A DNA stretch of 64,000 nucleotides from Rhizophagus irregularis (lineage: Eukaryota > Glomeromycota > Glomeromycetes > Glomerales > Glomeraceae). This document shows positions 45,776 to 57,299 of this stretch, in pieces. The position numbers were made by a program, and so were the translations under genes. Each line of letters begins with the position of its first letter. Position 1 is the stretch's first letter. The notes under the pieces were generated by a model, which made no database searches, was not told where the DNA came from, and was given only the letters and a program-made list of their open reading frames with translations. The stretch covers positions 6,233,001 through 6,297,000 of the forward strand of contig NC_089429.1 of assembly GCF_026210795.1 (NCBI RefSeq). The letters run 5' to 3'.

Positions 45776-47033
45776 TGTTTTTCTTCTTTCAAATACAGAA
45801 ACTAAAAAAAGAAAATTGGTTAATTATGTTAAAAATAAAGGTGAATAATCGTATTAATTCATAGAAGTAGCTTACAGTAATTAAATATGTATATATTTCT
45901 CTCGAAGTTTTAATTTTGAATTAAACTTAGGATTCGATTTCGTGACAAGAAAATGTTTATCAACCCTTGTGTGAAATATATATATTCATTGTTGAAAAAA
46001 TAAAAAATAAAAAAAAGTACCAACTTTTTTTGGAAAAACAGGAAAAAGGATTTATTGTCAAATCAACCATTCTCCATTTGGGTATAGAATTCGGGTTTTC
46101 GGCTTTCAGTTGTCTGATAAAACCGATAATCATCAGAACAAAGATCATAATAATAATAGAAGCCAAATAAAGAATAGGAGATTTTTTCGTAATTACCCTT
46201 TTTTTGGGGTTTAAAAGAGATTCTGTAAGTTTGTTCTAGATATCTAAAAGAATTGACAAATTTACACAAAAAAAAAAGTGCCACTCTTTTTTTACTTAAT
46301 TTTGACTAGTTCGAATGATGATTATTAATAATTTTAATATTCGGATTTCGGAATCTTAGTCAATATGAACAAATTTGGAAAAAAAAAACTTGTTTATCCA
46401 ATATTTTTTAAAAAAGAATTTTAGAAGTTGTATTTGAAATTTCACGTTATTTTGTCTCACGGATCTGCATACAATGAGCTGAGAGTTTGACAAAGATTTG
46501 ATAACGTAAGACACAAATCACCAGAAGTGAAAAATCACTTAAGGTAGAAATCACCCGGAGTGATATCTCTAATTTAGCTGCATACTTATTCTGCAGAAAA
46601 AAAATAAACAGGTTTGATTCAAGAATTTTTTCGGGAATCAACTCCGTGATGAGGTTATCGCAAAAATCTTTGATTTTTTCCTGATTGTTAAATTTTATTT
46701 TCAATCAAATAAACTAAAAACAGATTTAAGGTTTCATAAGGGTATTTTGGTCAAATGCCTCATTATGCAGGTTTTTTGATTTTCTTATAGATGTGATGAT
46801 CCTTAAATAAATTAGTATAATTGAAAAGCGACACAGCAACTTAATTTGGTTAATTAACCTTTTTCTTAAAAGCCTCAAATTTGAAAAGAATGTGAATCAG
46901 TGATCAATTTTTTCCAACAAAAACGCTTTATATATTAATTCATGAAGAAAATTTTTTGAATAAACTTAAATTTAAAGGTATAATTTTTTTATAATTATTA
47001 AAAAAAAAATTTATCATTCAAATATGAAAACTC
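45776..47033. other. Region without a recognised gene
   Basis: An 85-codon minus frame (46447-46704, MKIKFNNQEKIKDFCDNLIT with a hydrophobic second half) has a plausible coding look but no family. Overlapping frames at 45960-46284 on both strands appear to be chance. Confidence 0.3.
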
Positions 47034-47119
47034 ATACTAAATTACTAATAACACGATAAGTTTAACGGTGTCCGCTCGGTCATGTGATACTAATTTATAT
47101 TGATTGGTTACTTTGTCAA

Positions 47120-47185
47120 CAAATGATTAATACTGGTGATACCCGGGTCTTATAACGTGGGTACTAACTTTGGGGGAAGCAGAGA
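47120..47185. mobile_element. Degenerate relative of the 28138-28383 MITE
   Basis: GATACCCGGGTCTTATAACG followed by GGGTACTAACTTTGGGGGA parallels the inverted left half of the 28-kb element (ATACCCAGGTCTTAATAATG then GGGGTACTATTTTTGGGGGA). Only one half is recognisable. Confidence 0.4.
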
Positions 47186-47863
47186 TCACATTTAGCTAAT
47201 GATTCATTATTCAAAAGTGGTCAATCGATTTGCGATAGTAGCAGCTCACAGAGATCAATTGTATCGTCAAATCATCCAACATGGTTACTAAGAATAGATA
47301 CCACATCCTAATCCAGTGATAACAATCAATGTTGAACTTTTCTGTATATTCTTTCCCTTCTAAAACACAGGAAATTCTTTAAAGTGAAAAGGCTGTCTAG
47401 CAAACTTTGAAGATTGATTTAATAAATTAATAAAGTCAAATTTTTAGTAAATATTATATAATATAGTATACTACTTTATTTCTTTTGTATTTTCATTTAT
47501 TTCTCCCTTGAATTTGTATATTTTGTAAATAATGAATCAAATTACTTCATCTGTCCTAAATTACTGATTCAAATTATTATTTAACGAATTTTATTATGGA
47601 TTAATATCCCGAAAAATTCATGAGAGGCAGTAGTAGGAAGGTGTAATCATTTTACATTTTCGTTTCGCTCCCCAATTATTATTAAATTACCCAACGTTTC
47701 ACCCGAAATTTTTCAAAACAGAGACGAGATTTATCTGCTTCAGCAATTGATCCATTATCCTCACGCACTTGTTAAACCAGAAAGATCAGAGAAAGATACC
47801 AAAATTTATTGGAAATAAAAAAGAAGAAATGGATCAATTGAAAGGAAGGTTTTAAAGGAATAG

Positions 47864-48121
47864 ATGAAATCACAGCTAAGAATAATGAAACTCAATAATT
47901 ATTTAGAACTTATCAAGGAATATTACGTGAAGAAAGAACAGGAATTACTAGAAGTACGAACAAATCGTTCAATTTTAATTTTAAAAAAATCTGTTCACAA
48001 TAATTTGTGGCCATTTATAGGGGAAATTGGGATTTTCGATAACACAAAGCAAAAGAAATTTTTGAAGATTAAGATAGGAAATTTAAATTTCTTCAGAGAT
48101 AATATATACGAATTCAAATAA
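47864..48121 (+). CDS. Hypothetical 85-codon ORF
   Basis: The frame reads MKSQLRIMKLNNYLELIKEY, VKKEQELLEV, SVHNNLWPFIGEIGIFD and a lysine-rich end. It has a helical charged first half. No domain was recognised. The neighbouring sequence 47690-47860 is open in other frames with a similar composition, so this may be a decayed longer gene. Confidence 0.25.
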   Translation: MKSQLRIMKLNNYLELIKEYYVKKEQELLEVRTNRSILILKKSVHNNLWPFIGEIGIFDNTKQKKFLKIKIGNLNFFRDNIYEFK

Positions 48122-48489
48122 ATTTTATTCGTTAGAATTACATAAAGATGGAATCAATTTTTGATCTTAAACGTAATTCCCTTTGAATTATAATCCCTTT
48201 TATTCTTTTTCTTGTTGATTTTTTCTTAATGTATGATATAATTATTATATAGAATACTAGAAATATGTAATTATGTCTAATCATCAAACTATAAATAGAT
48301 ATTATACGGTATAAATTAATCAGAAGACAGTAACATCTTCACCAATGTCAATGCTGAATTACGCTACAATAAGCTAATTCGCAATTTTGTTATATTATAT
48401 ATTACTATTATTATGATAAATAATATTTGATGTGCTAAAAAAATGACTTTTCTCCTTAATCAAATTACTAGATGAATCGGTAAAAAGTA

Positions 48490-49033
48490 TCATCCAATTT
48501 CGTAAAAGTTAACCAGTATAACAATGGTTCGAACTCTATGCTTGAAAAAAATTGCCAATACTAATAATAAAATATACGTGTGATCTCTTTTCCTTCTTGC
48601 AAGGGCATGGAAACTAATTTTATATATTCTGATCCCCATCCTAAAGTTTGATATTTCGTTTCGTCCCTTCACATAAAATGAACGCATTTTGGTACTTCTA
48701 ACTTTTCTTCTGCCCTTATCAATTTCAGCAGGCAAATTATTGATGCATTGCCATAATTTTTCTGGTACTTTCGCCATTCCAGATTTTTTCGCGTCGATTG
48801 CTTCCATCTAACTTAACAGTGAGGAAGAGTTTCAACCTCGGGTTCTTTTGGATCAAAAATTAATTCGTCTTTGTTTTCTTTGCTGTTTTTATTGAGAAAT
48901 TTAGCAAGCTCAGCGAGCGATTCATTTTTAACAAATTCGTGAATCTAAAAATTAAGTTTTAAAATTAATGTATGCATTAATTTAAGTTTAAAAGGCAAAT
49001 AAGGAAAATTCAAACACCTACTTTATTAGACAT
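48490..49033 (-). pseudogene. Small spliced gene of a local family, interrupted
   Basis: A probable first exon (MSNK, 49022-49033) with a GTAGGTGT donor joins an acceptor at 48945 to give IHEFVKNESLAELAKFLNKN, then KENKDELIFDPKEPEVETLP and a stop at 48813. Six bases later a second frame, with little spacing, reads MEAIDAKKSGMAKVPEKLWQ, NNLPAEIDKGRRKV and FYVKGRNEISNF to about 48600. The two frames probably formed one protein, now separated by a stop and a one-base shift. Conserved-looking acidic/basic alternation and the KLWQxxxNLP motif suggest a real multi-copy family, but its function is unknown. Confidence 0.5.
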
Positions 49034-49179
49034 GCTAAATTTTTATTGAAACTCAATATTGTTATCAAATTTGTTTGGCCTAGAAACCTCAGTCATTATC
49101 CAGTTCGATCCAATCAGTATATCAGTAGGTTAAACACACCAACAGCTAATAATTCCAATACTTTGTGATTCAACAGAAG

Positions 49180-49450
49180 ACTTCTAAACACGTAATTATA
49201 AAGAAGTCCTCTCGCCTCAAGATCATAAATTATGCAGCTCTTTTGAGGGAACAGTATGAAGCAATTCAGTTGCTTCTTTTCCGTTTTGTGTACAGGGTTA
49301 CAGTATTGTAATGAATAATTCGATAATTTTTTTTTTTAATTTTTCTTTTTCATCACGACACGACTGAAGATGGAAAGATTTGAAGTTAATATTGATTTTT
49401 TTTAAAATTATCTAAACTTTATATTTAATAATAAACTTACTTTTAAGAAC
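49180..49450 (-). pseudogene. Rearranged copy of a transposase-neighbour segment
   Basis: The minus strand contains CRDEKEKLKKKIIELFIT and KEATELLHTVPSKEL. The matching pieces FSRDEKIKLFVTI and KETTELLHSVPSKGK occur at 12860-13010, but in the opposite order. The nucleotide match extends into noncoding bases (GAACAGWATGAAGCAATTC), so both derive from a common sequence that has been shuffled. Confidence 0.4.
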
Positions 49451-50110
49451 TTCGTGAAATGATCGAAATAGTTTAATAGTTTGTCAGTATATCGCTATTC
49501 AGACAACTATAGCTATAATATACTGCTCTTCACCCTTCCTTATTTCTCTCGTCTACAAAGAAAATAAAATACATCAAATAATAATCCTTGATCAACTTCA
49601 TAATAAGAATTTAACGTTTCCTTCCACATCACGTGGTCAACGAATAAATAGGTCGCATGTTGCTCATATCTTCCCCATCTCCTTTAGCTACAAATAGAAT
49701 AGTAATTCTCGCTATACAGTATTTAAACATAACACCTATTTTCCTTCAGTTCTCAAATGCCAATTGTTTACTTCTTAGGATTTTGAATATTACATGATTT
49801 TGGAATATTTCTGCGAAATCAACAGTCATTTCAAAAGTGTTCACAACAACCTATGATATGAAGCCAAGGAAGTAAAGGATAATATTCACAATAGACTTTT
49901 TACTAATAATAACATCAACTCTTCCTGCAAGAAAATACCAATAAAATCAGATCACTTTCTGGTTAAGGTGTTGATATGAAACCATCATAAATGCAAAAAA
50001 AAGTATCAATTACCGTACGAATTCATTCAATCGGGGTAATAATTTATTAAACAGATATCATCATTTACCTATTAAAATAATTATAATAAAATTAATAAAT
50101 TAAATAAATA
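49451..50110. other. No gene recognised
   Basis: AT-rich sequence with short frames only. Confidence 0.35.
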
Positions 50111-50111
50111 A

Positions 50112-52330
50112 ATAGAGTCCTTTCAATATCTGGCTGTGTTTTAAACATTACCTTAAATTTGATATAAAAAGCTCTATATAATCTTAATTATCCATCATTG
50201 CGAGTAATAATTAGTTTTGGGAAACTAGATTGAACTGATGTCGTGCCAAATGTTAAGAAATGAGCGCCAGTCACAACACATCTTGCTATTTTCTTAGCAC
50301 GTTTAGAATCCTGAGCAAGTACCATATAAATCGTTCTTTAAAGTATTTGTTGCTAAAGTTGGAATTCAGTAGCACTATCTGATTCAAATGATCAAGTTAT
50401 GAAGTAATATCCATATTAAGTTTAAAATGTCATTCGATCGAGGTAATAGTTTTATTAAATAGCTATCATTATTTACCTATCAAAATAATTAATAAATTAA
50501 ATATTATAAAAATAATAAATAGAGTCCTTTCAATATTTGGCTGTATTTTTTATGATTTAAACATTACCTTAAATTTGATGTAAAAAGCTCTATATAATCT
50601 TAATGGATCCATCGTTGCGGGTAATAATTAGTTTTGGAAAACTAGATTGAACTGATGTCGTGCCAAATGCTAAGAAATGAGCGCCAGTCACAACACATTT
50701 TGCTATTTTCTTAGTACGTTTAGGATCCTGAACAAGTATCACATAAATCGATCTTCGAAAGTATTTGTTGCTAGAGTTGGAAATTGGAATTCAGTAGCAC
50801 TATTTGATTCAAATGATAAAGTTGCGAAGTAATATCCATATTAAGTTTAAAATGTCATTCAATCGAGGTAATAGTTTTATTAAATAGCTATCATCATTTA
50901 CCTATTAAAATAATTAATTATAATAATATTAATAAATTAAATATTATAAAAATAAATAAATAGAGTCCTTTCAATATCTCGCTAATTTAAACATTACCTT
51001 AAATTTGAGATAAAATTTCTATATAATCTTAATGATCCATCATTGCGAGTAATTAGTTTTGGAAAACTAGATTGAACTGATGTCGTGCCAAATGCTAAGA
51101 AATGAGCGCAGTCACAACACATCTTGCTATTTCTTAGCACGTTTAGGATCCTGAACAAGTACCACATATATCGATCTTTAAAAGTATTTGTCGCTAAATT
51201 TGGAATTCAGTAATAGTACTATCTGATTCAAATGATTAAGTTTTGAAGTAATTTCTATATTAAGCTAATATTTCATTCAATCGGGGGCCTCATTATATTT
51301 GTTGTTTCTAATATAAGCAAAAATTTCATAGTATATGAAATTTGTTGTAAGCCATAATGATCCGTTACGACAAGATAATAAAGGAATAATTTATAAAGAA
51401 AATCCATTATATAGTAGATACTTTTTTTTTAGTAAGAATTTGCAAATGTAAATCGAAAATTTTTTTAATAAATATTTTGAATTTAAGGGTAAACCAGTTA
51501 TTTGTTGCAGATTTTACAATGGGGTATAACAAATCCTATATAAAAGGTAAAAGTAATTAGAATTAAGTAAAAAAAAACCAGGAAATCCAAAATTGTTACC
51601 TACTTCATTAAAATTGGGAATACCGTTACTTTCAATGTAATATCCATTTCTTTTTACGTAGCTTTCCAAATTTTATGATGAAGATTATTCTAGTAATAGT
51701 TTATTAAATAGCTATCATCATTTACCTATTAAAATAATTATAATAATATTAATAAATTAATATTATAAAAATAAATAAATAGAATAGAATTCTTTCAATA
51801 TCTGGCTGTATATAATTTAAACATTACTTGAAATTTGATGTAGAAAGCTCAAGAAATGGGCGCGAATCACAACACATCTTGCTATCTTCTTTAGCACGTT
51901 TAGGATCCCGAACAAGTACCACACAAATCGTTCTTTAAAAGTATTTGTTGCTGAAGTTGGAATTTCAATAATAGCACTATCTGATTCAAATGAAGTAATT
52001 TCTATATTAAGTTTAAAATATTAATTTAGTAATTAGGGCAAATATTGATTGCGGATTTTGATAGAGGAATCTTAATAAATAATAAATCAAACATCAATAA
52101 ATTTAAATATTTTTACTTGCCGATGCTTCTACTCTCGTCCAACTAAATAGTAGGTTTTGCAGTAGGACTTGTGTCAGTGCCCATTCTGGCAATGGGATTC
52201 TGACTTGAAGGCGTTCAGCCACTATTCAGATCAAAGAAGAGAGAACATCTAGATTCGATACCCAGGCACTTGATTATTACACAGTGCACGTGCTAATCTG
52301 ATAACCGATATCTTGTGATTTTTTCGACGC
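50112..52330 (-). repeat. Tandem ~0.4-kb units carrying an exon-like segment
   Basis: Units start with AGAGTCCTTTCAATAT at about 50114, 50521 and 50962, with a later diverged copy near 51787 after an unrelated spacer (51290-51690). Each holds a minus-strand segment reading QDPKRAKKIARCVVTGAHF and FGTTSVQSSFPKLIITRNDG. It is followed by a GTAATGTTTAAA donor (plus strand TTTAAACATTAC) and preceded by an intron-like AT stretch. The copies differ by substitutions and small indels, with some frames broken. A final upstream segment at 52265-52325 reads ISVIRLARALCNN, matching the start of the isolated copy at 38430-38600. This looks like local duplication of one exon plus flanking introns in an unidentified gene family. 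Confidence 0.6.
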
Positions 52331-52650
52331 AATAACCAAATCGTATGTCAATATTACCATTATGAGGCTTTTACACATTTCAATGTCTTTCATGATAAGA
52401 AATAGGATCAATTAATTATGAAAATGTCTCAGAACGCAAAAAGCATATTAATAATATTTTAAAGTCCGATGATTTAAAGATTTAAGAAAATGATGTACGG
52501 TATGTACGCAAGTTATAAACAAAAGTTTTTGAATAATTATTAATTATATATTTTCTTAATTATAATAATTAGCCAGAATTCAGACGAAAGACTCGCCGAT
52601 TATAATTCCTCCAAGGTTTCTACTTCACAAGAAACTCTGCTTAAAATCTA
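52331..52650. other. No gene recognised
   Basis: AT-rich spacer. Confidence 0.35.
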
Positions 52651-52659
52651 CTCTATATA

Positions 52660-54720
52660 GCTCTCAATCATTACGGCTTGATCGAAAAAAAAAACACCAA
52701 ATTTGAAAACGAACCAATGTTAGCAACTAAGGAAAGAACAAAAGCTCTCTAATACAACAAGTTCTACTACTAGGCATTCGAGAAAAATTGCAGTAGTAAC
52801 ACAAAAAGCGACAAGTCCAAATCCGTGGTTAAACATCTAATGGCAGAGTTGAACATTCGTAAAAAGACCACTCCCATTGGCATGACATATGAAGCAACGA
52901 AATCTATCTATTCGTACTGTTACCTAGCTAGCGGCGTATCATTATACGGTCAAGGAAACCTTGATTTGGCGATAATTAACCGAAAAGCTCTAAAACAAAG
53001 ATTGCTGATGATGGTTGATTTTGAGAAGAATCAAAGTTACTTTACCTCCCAAGAAAACGAAACGTGAACAAAAAGTTGTATTATATAACCTTCTAATAAT
53101 GTGCTATTGAATTTTCCCGATAAAAAAAAAGAAAAATAGTACAGATGATGATGGCGATGAACAAGGTATTGGAAAAGGACGAACGAATATTACTTCTAAT
53201 TAAGTTCAAGATGGTGATTAGTACTATCTCTTTAGAAGTTGAAGAAAGAAATACCTTAAAAGGCAGAAATGTGCTTACTTGGCAAACTTTTGTTTTACTT
53301 CCTATCGTAAAATGTTAAAACAAGCAAGAAGCAATTGAGAATAAAGACTAATGAGTGACATCAGCATCTGCTAGTGCTATTGTAAGAAGTGTAATGGTGA
53401 TTTAGTTGAGACAAGAACAAGAAATGCGCATGAAACTGAAGACCTTCTACAGACGATATATCTATGAAATCTGTAGAAACTAAAAGATCTCAACAACATC
53501 ATAAGCGTCGTGTTACTTTACAACCTAGTTTTAAACTTAATATGTTGTGATTGAACAGGATTCAAGACTAAGGAAAACAGAAAAACTACTTTTAATTTTA
53601 GAGTTGATTAGAATTTCTTTCATAATATGGTATTGATATAAAAAAATCTCAATCCAAAAATCTCTAAATCAAAAGCTCCCATTGTTGCAGTCGCTTCACC
53701 TGCCTTACCCGAAACTATTGCTCAATTTTGTACAGAAATGTGGTAATCAGAATCTCAATATGAAAGCAAAATATAAGAGTAAAGAATGGATAGCTGCAAT
53801 ATTAATAGGATGCAAAAATGTTAATGGGATGCAAAGTGGTTCTTAAAATTGGAGTCCGTTGTCAAAGTAGCAACAAAAAATACGTCGATTATTGGTTTTT
53901 TTCAGCCATTCAATTATAAACTTCAAGTAAAGAGCATGCAAATGAGGTGCGGAAAAGAAACACCTATCTTAATGGGTAAAATCAATGATATGCTTACGAT
54001 AAGGGTAGTATCGCTGAACGATCAAGAAAACAAGTACCCGCTGTTTTCATCTGCAATGATATCGATCACTCAATGCTCAAAACTCAAATCGTCAAGACTC
54101 AATAATTATGACAATTGCAAACGAGAGCGAATTCACAAATTCGACCAGCTGATGTGGGCGAACTTATTTGAGAAGATAATAATTTTTAACTTGCTAGTCG
54201 CATGGAGATTTGCCATGATAGTATTGATATGATGAAATAAAGACATTAGATGAATGATGTATCTTTTGTAGAAGTTGCTGAATCAATGTCTTACGAAGAT
54301 ACTGTTGTCTTGGATCACAGAAGGAGTGGAATCTTATGACAATCACAGATTCCTTTCTGTTCATGGTTATAATAAAGGAGGTCAATTTGGACAATATAAA
54401 TATAGGACAAAACTCTAAATTTCTTTCAATTGACAGTGAATCTTAATTACTTTAAAGTAACATGCGAACTAAAATTTCTGCTGGTAGAAGTGAATTTCGC
54501 GAACTACTCTTCAAATAGCCTTTGGCTGATCAAAAATTAATGATGTACATGATGCTATCAAAATTAATGGATAATTCGACGCTTAAACATATCGAACGAG
54601 CTATTAGTATAACTGCCGATATAGATGATTTTATTGAGAATATTTTTGATGAGGATGATACAATCGTTGATGGTAATGATTTTACGATTGCCTCATTATC
54701 CAAGATAATTTGTTAGCAAT
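52660..54720 (+). pseudogene. Long decayed ORF of an unidentified multi-domain family
   Basis: A chain of plus-strand frames follows one another with few gaps: KSVVKHLMAELNIRKKTTPI and YEATKSIYSYCYLASGVSLY (52825-53067); VISTISLEVEERNTLKGRNV and LTWQTFVLLP (about 53210-53310); then VKVATKNTSIIGF, MQMRCGKETPILMGKINDML, SLNDQENKYPLFSSAMISIT and KRERIHKFDQLMWANLFEKI (53849-54232); then ADIDDFIENIFDEDDTIVDG (54522-54716). Composition is protein-like and more GC-rich than flanking DNA. Stops and frameshifts break it at about 53066, 53330, 53600 and 54232. The full protein would exceed 600 residues. It may derive from a mobile element, but no catalytic motif was recognised. Confidence 0.5.
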
Positions 54721-55270
54721 TTCAAGTAAAAAAAATATAATTTTTGTAACAGGAATGCCAAATGAACGACACAACAATCAACCTCACCACAGAATAAGCA
54801 GGTCAAAGTTCAAATACACGAATGAGCCGCTGTTTAGATTCTTTACTCTATTTGATACATATTATATATTATTAGGCGAGTAGTTCTTCCCACTATGATA
54901 AATGGATTAGATAGGTCTTGAGGATTAATGAAATGAGATGTTTGAGTGTTCTTCTGATTACTCATGGGCATTATTGCGTTCATCGGTATATTTTTTATCA
55001 CTAATCGTCTAATATTCGAACTAATATTTGACTATCATTCGTGCCAATATTAGTAATATAAACTTTAAGCCGAATTATGGTCTAAAGAATAACCAACATA
55101 TATATATATATATATATACAATTTATTTCTAAAGTTTCAATATTTATTTATTAATTTAGTTTTAATATTAATTTCAATTTTAAATTTATTAAATTTATTA
55201 AACACTTTAAATATATACATATTAGCATCTATCTAATATAATCATAATTATAAATAAAAAAAGAGTCAAG
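54721..55270. other. Intergenic with (AT)n microsatellite
   Basis: An (AT) run of about 24 bp lies at 55098-55121. The rest is AT-rich. No gene was recognised. Confidence 0.5.
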
Positions 55271-55274
55271 TTTG

Positions 55275-56990
55275 GTCCACAGTTTCACAATCACACGATC
55301 CATATCCTGAAAAGAATGAACGTTATCTCATATAAGAATATCATCTGTTCCAAAAGATGCTAAACCTAAAAGTAAAGAGAAAGTAACATTAATGAAATGT
55401 TTCTAGGTTATCTTCCCAAATTCATACTTCCCAAGAAAAGTCTATCCTACCTATAAAAAAATATTCCAAGTCCAATTCGTTATACCTAAAGAAAAAAATC
55501 AATCAACGCTCATCCCGGTAAATATACTTGTTAACTGTTAGTTCCAAAAGAACTTGCCTCTTTTCGGTACCTACAAATAGAAAAGAAAAAGTAGTTAGTT
55601 TCTTCAAAGCAAAATTAAAAAAAAAACCTTAAAAAAAGGTTTCAAAACGAACCGTTTCAAAACTTACCGATCGATCCTACCATCAAAGTTCAAGGAAGCC
55701 GAAAACTACAAAAAAAAAGATAAAAAAAATGAATAAAAAAATATAATAAAAAAATATAATAATTATTTTAATGAAATTTCGGAATTTTTTTTTCGAAACT
55801 CACCTGAGAATCCGGTCTCACGCGTCCAGGTTCTGGAAAAACTATGGCTTGAAACTTCTTTTGGAAGCTCTAGAACGTGTACAGAGTGTAGAAGGTGTCT
55901 CATATGTAATTGATCCAAAAGCCAAAGGATGCTCTTTATGGTACTATATACTCTTGATCCTACTACTCTAGATGGTTTATTTACACATCTTGAGTAAAAT
56001 TGTGGACAATATTCGTGGTGAAAGTACAAAAAGACATTGGATTATTTTTGATGGTGACGTAGATTCTGAATGGGTAGAAAGTTATGTCACTAAACGTTTG
56101 GTTATTGGTGTTATTTGGAGATTTCGTACGTGGAATTACAATTGTACCGCATGCATCTCCTGGATCATCTGTTATTGACTCCTCCCGACTGTCTAAAAAA
56201 AGAAGAAAACGAAATATTAGTGAACGTTTCATTAGACGCGTTATCCTGTACGAGGAAAAGATTACCGAGTTTAAGACCAAAGAATAGCGACTTTGTGATC
56301 GAGCTTTTGAAGTTAAAAAACGAGAACGCGAATATCAGACAAGGAACTTAAATATAGTTTTCCATCGAATTCCCACGCGTCTCCCGGCCATCTAAAAAAA
56401 AAAAGAAAATGAAACGTTAACGAACGTTTCACTAAAATAATTTATTTAAAATAAAGAAAACTCTACCCACTGAAATCTATGTCCAAAAGAACTGAAGAAT
56501 CGCCTACAAAGAAAAAAACAATTGTTAGTGAACAGTTCGTTAAATGAATAAATTAAAGTAAAAATACAACCACACTAAATCCAGCACGTTCAAGAAACAG
56601 TAATTACAATTTCATTAAAACAAAAAAATTTAAAAAAATTTAGAAAGAAGTAGTCTGAAACCTAAAGAAAGAAAATAAATGAACGTTAATAAAAAAACCG
56701 AAACAAAAATTAAGATAATGAAAAAAATTCGAATACTAACTTTCTTTTCCAAAGAGAATCATCAAAAGAGAAAAATCGCTGAAACATAAAAAAAGAAGAG
56801 TTGAAGACCTAAAAAAGAGAAGACGAAAGTTAATAAAGAAAATGACAAAAACAAAATAGAGAAGGAACAGGCGAACACAACAATTAAAAGAAAAAAACTG
56901 AAAAACTTACGAAATTTCGCGTCCAGGAGACCAAGAGAGAGCGAAAGAACCACTCAAAAAAACAAAAAATAGTCCGGCGTTTTGATAAGG
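55275..56990 (-). repeat. Spliced-repeat array 5 (minus strand)
   Basis: A clear unit runs from donor GTAAGTTTTGAAACGG (at 55667) to acceptor TTTCTATTTGTAG (55571). It is preceded by a 38-nt exon (55668-55705) and another intron, 55706-55803, with donor GTGAGTTTCG. Further acceptors lie at 56193, 56392 and about 56510. Palindromes include GAAACGTTCGTTAACGTTTC (56411-56430, minus strand) and GAAACGTTCACTAATATTTC (56211-56230). Exon pieces repeat CCTGGACGCG words (55820, 56375 and 56920). The 3' part matches array 2 at 17560-17660. Confidence 0.65.
55823..56115 (+). pseudogene. Dynein heavy-chain AAA2 fragment, antisense within array 5
   Basis: The plus strand reads RPGSGKTMA (Walker A, 55823-55849), then LLLEALERVQSVEGVSYVID with PKAK, then LYGT..LDPTT, DGLFTH, and [20 protein letters not shown] with [12 protein letters not shown] (Walker B, 56038-56058). 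This is the conserved P-loop to Walker B stretch of a dynein heavy-chain AAA+ module, most like AAA2, which drives retrograde microtubule transport. A normal heavy chain is over 4000 residues. Here only about 95 remain, with a five-base insertion in the LYGT-LDPTT region, a short deletion before DGLFTH, a frameshift at HIL and loss of homology after EWVES. No start, promoter or neighbouring dynein exons are present, so it is a captured piece. Confidence 0.8.
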
Positions 56991-56999
56991 ATTTTTTCA

Positions 57000-57080
57000 A
57001 CAGAAAGAATGAGAAGCGGAAAAGGAGAAAGAAAGACGAAGCAAAAGGAACGAAGGAAAGTAAGGGAAAGAAATAGTAGT
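57000..57080 (-). promoter_or_regulatory. Pyrimidine-rich leader of array 5 (purine-rich on plus strand)
   Basis: Nearly pure A/G on the plus strand (GAGAAGCGGAAAAGGAGAAA, AAGGAACGAAGGAAAG), hence pyrimidines on the array's sense strand. It sits just upstream of the first array-5 unit, like the tracts at 7.9, 19.0 and 33.2 kb. Confidence 0.4.
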
Positions 57081-57299
57081 TTATTTAACGGATATTTTTA
57101 GCAAATTCGAGTAACGTCTAATTGCAGATTTTTACTAATTTAGGTCGGATATAGTTCTAATTAATTGTATCAGGGTTGACTAGGAAAATAGAATATAGAA
57201 AGAAATAGTTAATGGCAACAAATATTTTAGACCATATGAACCTATGGTGTTTAATGAAGTTAGGAAGAACATATAAATAGTAAAATCGATAAATTTATA

